Source: Rhizobium sp. Q54
GTDB taxonomy: Bacteria > Pseudomonadota > Alphaproteobacteria > Rhizobiales > Beijerinckiaceae
Direction of reading: 5' to 3'
Assembly: GCA_945901195.1 (NCBI GenBank)
Contig: CAMDKB010000007.1
Location: 1 to 26,861 of the forward strand
Length of the DNA stretch: 26,861 bases
Made by a program: the position numbers and the translations under genes. Shown here piece by piece: positions 22,634 to 26,861 of the stretch (the first letter of the stretch is position 1; the number at the start of each line of letters is the position of its first letter). The notes beneath the pieces were generated by a model. It had not been told where the DNA came from. It saw nothing but the letters and a program-made list of their open reading frames with translations, and did no database searches.

Positions 22634-22679
22634 GCAAGTGCATGGCAAAACTTGCGCGCCCCGCCCTAGTGTTTATGCT
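22634..22679 (+). promoter_or_regulatory. Hairpin and weak promoter-like boxes before the hydrolase operon
   Basis: GCAAGT (22634-22639) and ACTTGC (22650-22655) can pair around a 10-base loop. TTGCGC (22652-22657) and TATGCT (22674-22679) are spaced 16 bases and could be a weak promoter for the hydrolase-to-monooxygenase group. Low support from sequence alone. Confidence 0.25.
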
Positions 22680-22714
22680 GGCCCGAACAGCAACAAGCGC
22701 GAAGGAAACGTCCA

Positions 22715-23479
22715 GTGGCAGCAAGCGTGCGTGAAGCCGAAATTCGTGGGTTCAAGATGAAGGTGCAGGAAGCGGGCTCGGGAGCCACTCTGCTTTTTCT
22801 CCATGGCGCGGGCGGCTCCAACTGGAGCCTGATGCTCGACATGCTCGCGGAGAAATACCATGTCATTGCGCCTGAACATCCAGGCTTCGGCCGCACTCAA
22901 TTGCCCGAATGGATGATGAGCATCGGAGATCTCGCCCTTTTCTATCATGATTTCATGGAAGCCGAAGGGCTAAAGGATGTTCACCTGGCAGGTCATTCGC
23001 TTGGCGGCTGGCTGACGGCGGAAATCGCCATTCGCAATACCTCGCGGCTGAAGAGCGTCACGCTCATGGCGCCTGCTGGCATCGCCAATCCTGCTACACC
23101 GTTTGGTGACATCTTCGTATGGTCTGCAGAGGAATCGGCGCGCGCACAATTCTTCAATCAGGAGATGGCGGAAAAGCGTCTCCAGGTTACACCGGATCTC
23201 GATGTGGTGCTTCAGAACAAAACCGCCGTTGCGCGCCTCGCGTGGCAACCGCGCCTGTGCAATCCCCAATTGCATTACTGGATTCACCGCATCGACAAAC
23301 CGGCGACTCTCGTCTGGGGCCGCGAAGACAAGGTTGTTCCCTATGCCTGCCATAACGCGTGGGTGAAGGGCATCAAGGGCCTGAACTTTCTGACCATCGA
23401 TGAATGCGGCCACGCCATTCACAATGAAAAGGCAGCGGTGGCTGCCGCACACATCACAAATTTCTGCGCGGGAGTGTAA
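22715..23479 (+). CDS. Alpha/beta hydrolase (MhpC-like)
   Basis: The product is 254 residues of alpha/beta-hydrolase fold. The oxyanion loop HGAGGS is at 30-35, the nucleophile elbow GHSLGG places S95, and the acid D205 (WGREDKVVP) and H233 (CGHAIHNEK) complete the triad. It acts on an ester, amide or C-C bond. In aromatic pathways this type cleaves meta-cleavage products, and in the uracil Rut pathway RutD is a relative. The start is GTG (22715-22717) with AAGGAAA upstream. The stop is two bases before the next ATG, so it is cotranscribed with the luciferase-like monooxygenase and the following cupin. Substrate unknown. Confidence 0.9.
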   Translation: MAASVREAEIRGFKMKVQEAGSGATLLFLHGAGGSNWSLMLDMLAEKYHVIAPEHPGFGRTQLPEWMMSIGDLALFYHDFMEAEGLKDVHLAGHSLGGWLTAEIAIRNTSRLKSVTLMAPAGIANPATPFGDIFVWSAEESARAQFFNQEMAEKRLQVTPDLDVVLQNKTAVARLAWQPRLCNPQLHYWIHRIDKPATLVWGREDKVVPYACHNAWVKGIKGLNFLTIDECGHAIHNEKAAVAAAHITNFCAGV

Positions 23480-23481
23480 TC

Positions 23482-24657
23482 ATGCAAGTCCACTTCTTTC
23501 ACCTGATGCCCTATGGCCCCGTCGATCTCGACGCGATTGCCAAGCACAATTCTGCCTGGGTGACGCTCCCCAATTCGTTGTTCGATCCCTCCAAGGGAAC
23601 CGAGATTTACAATCGCTACATCGGCGAGCTTGAACTTGCCGACAAGCTCGGGTTCGATTCCATCTGCGTGAACGAACATCACCAGACTGCTTATGGACTG
23701 ATGCCTGCGCCCAATCTCATCGCAGCGGCGCTGACGCGCACGACGAGCCGGGCGAAGATCGCCATTCTTGGCCGCGCCCTGCCGCTGGTCAACAATCCCG
23801 TCGCCATTGCAGAAGAATTCGCGATGCTGGACCAGATGTCCGGCGGGCGCATTATCACCGGCTTTGTGCGCGGCATCGGCACAGAATATTTTGCCACGGG
23901 CATTGATCCCACCTTGTCGCATGCGCGCTATTATGAGGCACATGATCTGATCCTGCAGGCATGGACTCGCGAGGGACCCTTCAAATATCACGGCCGGCAC
24001 TACAATTTCGACTATGTGAACATCTGGCCACGCCCGGTGCAACAGCCTCATCCGCCAGTGTGGGTGCCTTCGCAAGGCTCGCGCGAGACGATCGAATGGT
24101 GCGCGGCGAAGGAGCGCAAATATACGTATCTGCAGACGTTCTCGCCAATTCACCTTGCGCAACGCAATTTTGAAAGCTACCGCGAAGCCGCTCGCAAGGA
24201 AGGATATGAAGCCGATGCGTCCCAACTGGGCTGGGCGATTCCCACTTATGTCGCCGAGACCGACGAGATCGCGCGGCGCGAACTGACTCCGCATATAGAG
24301 GCTTTTTTCAACCGGCTGCTACGCTTCCCGTTCGAAATGCGCCTGCCGCCGGGCTATTCCTCCATCGCCTCGACGAAAATGCTGATCGAGCAGAAATTCG
24401 CCGTGCGTGCTCAGCAACAAACCATCGATACGCTGGAAGAAATCGGCATGGTGATCTTCGGCAGCGCCAAGACGGTGCGCGAGAAATTGCTGGAACGCAA
24501 GAAACAGATGGGCTTTGGCCATCTCATCGCGATGTTGCAGATCGGCACGCAGCCCGCCGAACAGACAGATAAAAGCATGCGGCTGTTTGCATCCGAAATC
24601 ATGCCGCATCTGCGGGCGGATGAGCCGTTGGCGGCACGCGCCTCGGCCGCTGAATAG
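23482..24657 (+). CDS. LLM-class (bacterial luciferase-like) FMN-dependent monooxygenase 1
   Basis: The product is 391 residues of TIM-barrel luciferase-like fold. Recognisable are the early FHLMPYGPVDL, the conserved NEHHQTAYGLMPAPNLIAA around 71-89, and EEFAMLDQMSGGRIITGFVRG, where the flavin phosphate is held. These enzymes use reduced FMN from a separate flavin reductase and O2 to oxidise or dealkylate small substrates. No reductase gene is in the window. The ATG follows GGGAGTGTAATC and is two bases after the hydrolase stop. The gene is 12 bases before a cupin gene, so hydrolase-LLM-cupin-LLM form one operon, a combination suited to oxidative cleavage followed by hydrolysis. Confidence 0.92.
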   Translation: MQVHFFHLMPYGPVDLDAIAKHNSAWVTLPNSLFDPSKGTEIYNRYIGELELADKLGFDSICVNEHHQTAYGLMPAPNLIAAALTRTTSRAKIAILGRALPLVNNPVAIAEEFAMLDQMSGGRIITGFVRGIGTEYFATGIDPTLSHARYYEAHDLILQAWTREGPFKYHGRHYNFDYVNIWPRPVQQPHPPVWVPSQGSRETIEWCAAKERKYTYLQTFSPIHLAQRNFESYREAARKEGYEADASQLGWAIPTYVAETDEIARRELTPHIEAFFNRLLRFPFEMRLPPGYSSIASTKMLIEQKFAVRAQQQTIDTLEEIGMVIFGSAKTVREKLLERKKQMGFGHLIAMLQIGTQPAEQTDKSMRLFASEIMPHLRADEPLAARASAAE

Positions 24658-24669
24658 CTGGAGCCTGCG

Positions 24670-25188
24670 ATGAAACCTGTCATCAATCTTGACGATATCG
24701 AGTTTGCGTCGTGGGGACGAGGGGCCGAACGACCAGGCGCGGGAACGGCAGGGGAAAAATACCAGGCACAGCTTGGCTATGTTGCGCCAAGGATTGGTGC
24801 GCAGAAACTGGGCTACAACATCACTGCCCTGCCGCCGGGAAAAGCGGCATTTCCAGCGCACAGCCATCGCGTCAACGAAGAGATGTTTTTCGTGCTTGAA
24901 GGCTCGGGCGAGGTTCGCATCGGCGATGAGAAATATCCGATACGGCAGGGCGATTTCGTCGCATGCCCACCGGGCGGGCCGGAAACCGCTCATCAGATTT
25001 TCAATTCGTCGAAAGCCGTATTGAAGTTCCTGGCGGTCAGTACGATGATGTCCCCTGAAATCGCGGATTATCCGGATAGCGGCAAGATGGGCTTTTATCA
25101 CGCCCGGACCGATGCGGAGGGGAAACCCGCGCCATTCCGTCACATTACGCGCGCAGGCAACGCTGTGCCCTACTGGGACGGCGAATAA
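24670..25188 (+). CDS. Single-domain cupin with complete metal motif
   Basis: The product is 172 residues. Cupin motif 1 is HSHRVNEEMF (H64, H66, E70 or E71) within PPGKAAFPAHSHRVNEE...GSGE. Motif 2 is GDFVACPPGGPETAHQIFN, giving H108 and the conserved Asn. The metal site looks intact, unlike in the bicupin at 20502-21410. Extensions on both sides of the barrel (residues 1-40 and 125-172) suggest an enzyme rather than a bare sensor. Such cupins can be dioxygenases, isomerases or sugar-binding proteins, and I cannot choose. It is sandwiched between two flavin monooxygenases in one operon (gaps of 12 and 22 bases), so a role on an oxidised intermediate is the natural inference. Confidence 0.85.
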   Translation: MKPVINLDDIEFASWGRGAERPGAGTAGEKYQAQLGYVAPRIGAQKLGYNITALPPGKAAFPAHSHRVNEEMFFVLEGSGEVRIGDEKYPIRQGDFVACPPGGPETAHQIFNSSKAVLKFLAVSTMMSPEIADYPDSGKMGFYHARTDAEGKPAPFRHITRAGNAVPYWDGE

Positions 25189-25210
25189 AATCTGAAATCA
25201 GGAGGGCGCC

Positions 25211-26566
25211 ATGACCAAGCAGATGAGACTCGCTGCCTATTTCAATCCTACGGGCCATCACGTCGCGTCATGGCGCCATCCGCGCGCCCAGATTGATGCA
25301 CATGTGAACATCGAACATTACGTCGACATTACCCGAAAGGCAGAAGCGGCCAAATTCGATATGGTGTTTCTGGCCGACGGAAATGCGGTGCGGGAAGCGC
25401 ATATCGACGCCATATCGCGCTCGGTGCAATTCGTTGCGCATTTCGAACCCATGACGCTGCTGTCTGCGCTCGCGATGGTGACCAAAAGGATCGGACTGAC
25501 CGGCACAGTCTCCACCACTTACGAAGAGCCCTATAACCTTGCGCGTAAATTCGCCTCGCTGGATCATATCAGCCATGGCCGTGCGGGCTGGAATCTCGTC
25601 ACGACATCTTCGCCCGGTGATGCCGCGAATTTCGGCCACGATCATCTGATGAACCATAAAGAGCGTTACGGTCGCGCCCATGAATTTGCCCAGGTTGTGC
25701 AAGGATTATGGGATAGTTGGGACGATGATGCGTTTGAGCGTAATGTCGCGACCGGACTGTTTTTCGATCCGTCCAAGATGCATTACCTCAATCACAAGGG
25801 TGAACATTTTAAATCGCGCGGCCCCCTGAATGTGCCTCGCCCGCCACAAGGCTATCCTGTCATGGTGCAGGCAGGGGCATCAGATGAAGGTCGCGAGCTG
25901 GCGGCGGAATTTGCCGAAGCGATTTTCTCGCCGCATCTGAATATTCCAGAGGCAAAACTCTATTACGATGATGTGAAACAGCGCATGCAATCGCGCTACA
26001 ATCGAAATCCTGATCATCTGAAAATTCTGCCTGGCCTCAGCGTTGTGGTGGCGGAGAGCGATGACAAGGCGGCAGAGGATTTCAATCTGCTGCAATCACT
26101 CATCCACCCCGTTGTCGGGCGCGAGATTCTGGCAACCATGCTTGGGGGTATCGATCTGTCACCTTATCCGCTGGATGGCCCGCTGCCTGACCCGATGCCG
26201 CCCACCAACGGCAGCAAAGGCCATTACGAGAGCATCCTGTCCATGGCGCGGCGGGAGAACCTTACAATCCGGCAGTTGGGCGAACGCTGCGCGGGCGCAC
26301 GCGGAAAACTGTCTATTCACGGCAGCCCGAAGAAGGTCGCCGACATGATGGAAGAATGGTTCACCAACAACGCCTGCGACGGCTTCTGCGTCCTGCCACC
26401 TTATATCCCCGGCCAGCATGACGATTTCTGCAACATGGTCATTCCCGAATTGCAGAAGCGCGGCATCTTCCGCAAGGAATATGAAGGCGCGACGTTACGT
26501 GAAAATCTCGGGCTGGAACGTCCGGAGAATCGCTGGAACCGGATAAAGAAAGCGGCGGCGGAGTGA
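25211..26566 (+). CDS. LLM-class FMN-dependent monooxygenase 2 (NtaA/SnaA/DszA type)
   Basis: The product is 451 residues, the typical length of the NtaA/SnaA/DszA/DmoA branch, which is longer than ordinary luciferase-like proteins. Branch features are an N-terminal AAYFNPTGHHVASWRHP, YEEPYNLARKFASLDHISHGRAGWNLVTT around 102-130, HEFAQVVQGLWDSWDDDA, and GPLNVPRPPQGYPVMVQAGAS. Members oxidise EDTA/NTA, dibenzothiophene sulfone, dimethyl sulfide and related compounds with FMNH2 supplied by a partner reductase. The start follows AGGAGGGCGCC, 22 bases after the cupin. It is the last gene before the IS481-type element, and no strong terminator is visible after its stop. Confidence 0.93.
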   Translation: MTKQMRLAAYFNPTGHHVASWRHPRAQIDAHVNIEHYVDITRKAEAAKFDMVFLADGNAVREAHIDAISRSVQFVAHFEPMTLLSALAMVTKRIGLTGTVSTTYEEPYNLARKFASLDHISHGRAGWNLVTTSSPGDAANFGHDHLMNHKERYGRAHEFAQVVQGLWDSWDDDAFERNVATGLFFDPSKMHYLNHKGEHFKSRGPLNVPRPPQGYPVMVQAGASDEGRELAAEFAEAIFSPHLNIPEAKLYYDDVKQRMQSRYNRNPDHLKILPGLSVVVAESDDKAAEDFNLLQSLIHPVVGREILATMLGGIDLSPYPLDGPLPDPMPPTNGSKGHYESILSMARRENLTIRQLGERCAGARGKLSIHGSPKKVADMMEEWFTNNACDGFCVLPPYIPGQHDDFCNMVIPELQKRGIFRKEYEGATLRENLGLERPENRWNRIKKAAAE

Positions 26567-26681
26567 AGCTCTCACTTCACCCCGCGTAAAACGCCTGGCC
26601 CTAAACGAAATACTCGAAAGTTAGGTGTTTGATCCCGGACTTTGATGGTGCAATCTTTTCCATGCAATGGAAGGAAGCACT
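26567..26681. mobile_element. Intergenic junction with the probable left end of the IS481-family element
   Basis: This 115-base stretch holds no gene apart from the insertion element leader. The element's left end probably lies near 26618-26650 (around GTTAGGTGTTTGATCCC), since IS481-type termini commonly start with TG and are followed closely by the transposase start. The other end is outside the window, so the boundary is not fixed. Confidence 0.45.
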
Positions 26682-26861
26682 ATGGGACAGGTTCTTCACG
26701 GCAGCGCCACAACGACAGAGGCAATCCGTCGAGCAATACAAAATAGTCAAGAGAGCCTGAGGGCGCTGTCGAAGCGCTACGGGATCAATCAAAAAACCGT
26801 GGCCAAATGGCGAAAGCGGAGCTCAGTTGCCGATCTCCCGACCGGGCCGAGGGATGCCAAG
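26682..26861 (+). CDS. IS481-family transposase, N-terminal fragment (3' part outside window)
   Basis: An open frame of 60 codons runs off the right edge, starting MGQVLHGSATTTEAIRRAIQ after GGAAGGAAGCACT. The segment LRALSKRYGINQKTVAKWRK is a helix-turn-helix DNA-binding domain typical of the N-terminus of IS481-family transposases. The DDE catalytic domain would lie outside the window. No interruption is visible so far, so the element may be intact and mobile. Confidence 0.87.
   Translation, partial: MGQVLHGSATTTEAIRRAIQNSQESLRALSKRYGINQKTVAKWRKRSSVADLPTGPRDAK

Noticed and set aside
23419..24294. 291-codon minus-strand open frame over the hydrolase and LLM genes
   Set aside because: It spans two well-supported plus-strand genes and has no domain signal or ribosome binding site.
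26584..26594. GCGT-AAA-ACGC hairpin after the last monooxygenase
   Set aside because: A four-base stem with no following T-run is too weak to call a terminator.

Overview
The window is a chromosomal or plasmid accessory segment from an alphaproteobacterium, most likely a soil- or water-dwelling Hyphomicrobiales (Rhizobiales) member. This rests on the moderately GC-rich coding style, the strong GGAGG-type ribosome binding sites, the expansion of Bug/TctC periplasmic binding proteins, and an intergenic palindromic repeat of the kind seen in rhizobia. I cannot name a genus. Both edges are insertion sequences: the 3' end of an IS30-family transposase at the left (1-124) and the 5' end of an IS481-family transposase at the right (26682-26861). 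I see no tRNA, rRNA, CRISPR array, replication origin or transcriptional regulator gene.

Layout. (1) 140-3250: an FAD-dependent monooxygenase and a thiamine-diphosphate enzyme, divergently transcribed. (2) 3266-5980, minus strand: a Rieske oxygenase, a MoaD/ThiS-like ubiquitin-fold protein ending in Gly-Gly, and an Asp-box (BNR) beta-propeller protein broken by a one-base frameshift. (3) 6072-8129, minus strand: a second, closely related Rieske oxygenase followed by two small secreted cysteine-containing proteins, one with an SH3b domain. The two Rieske genes share a promoter-like module. (4) 8130-8442: the only gap over 300 bases, holding the second Rieske promoter and a nested dyad. (5) 8443-10192: the membrane half of a YddA/SbmA-like ABC protein and an unrecognised protein. 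(6) 10272-13229: three tandem Bug binding proteins, then a convergent L,D-transpeptidase. (7) 13991-16505: a RidA-family protein and two more Bug proteins. (8) 16590-20428: two metallo-beta-lactamase-fold proteins, an Asp/Glu racemase or maleate isomerase-like enzyme and an NTF2-like protein, tightly packed or overlapping, then a sixth Bug protein. (9) 20502-22611: a bicupin, a palindromic repeat and a seventh Bug protein. (10) 22715-26566: alpha/beta hydrolase, luciferase-like monooxygenase, cupin and a second luciferase-like (NtaA/DszA type) monooxygenase.

Working together (inference). The gene set looks like a catabolic island for carboxylated, probably aromatic or heteroaromatic compounds. 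Seven periplasmic Bug proteins would collect carboxylate substrates. Rieske, FAD and FMN oxygenases would activate rings or remove side groups, and cupin, hydrolase, thiamine-diphosphate and isomerase-type enzymes would handle cleavage products. The window contains no TctA/TctB membrane subunits, no Rieske reductase or ferredoxin and no flavin reductase, so these must come from elsewhere in the genome.

The least expected parts are the MoaD-like/beta-propeller/Rieske operon, the seven-fold Bug expansion, and the shared promoter module of the duplicated Rieske genes.
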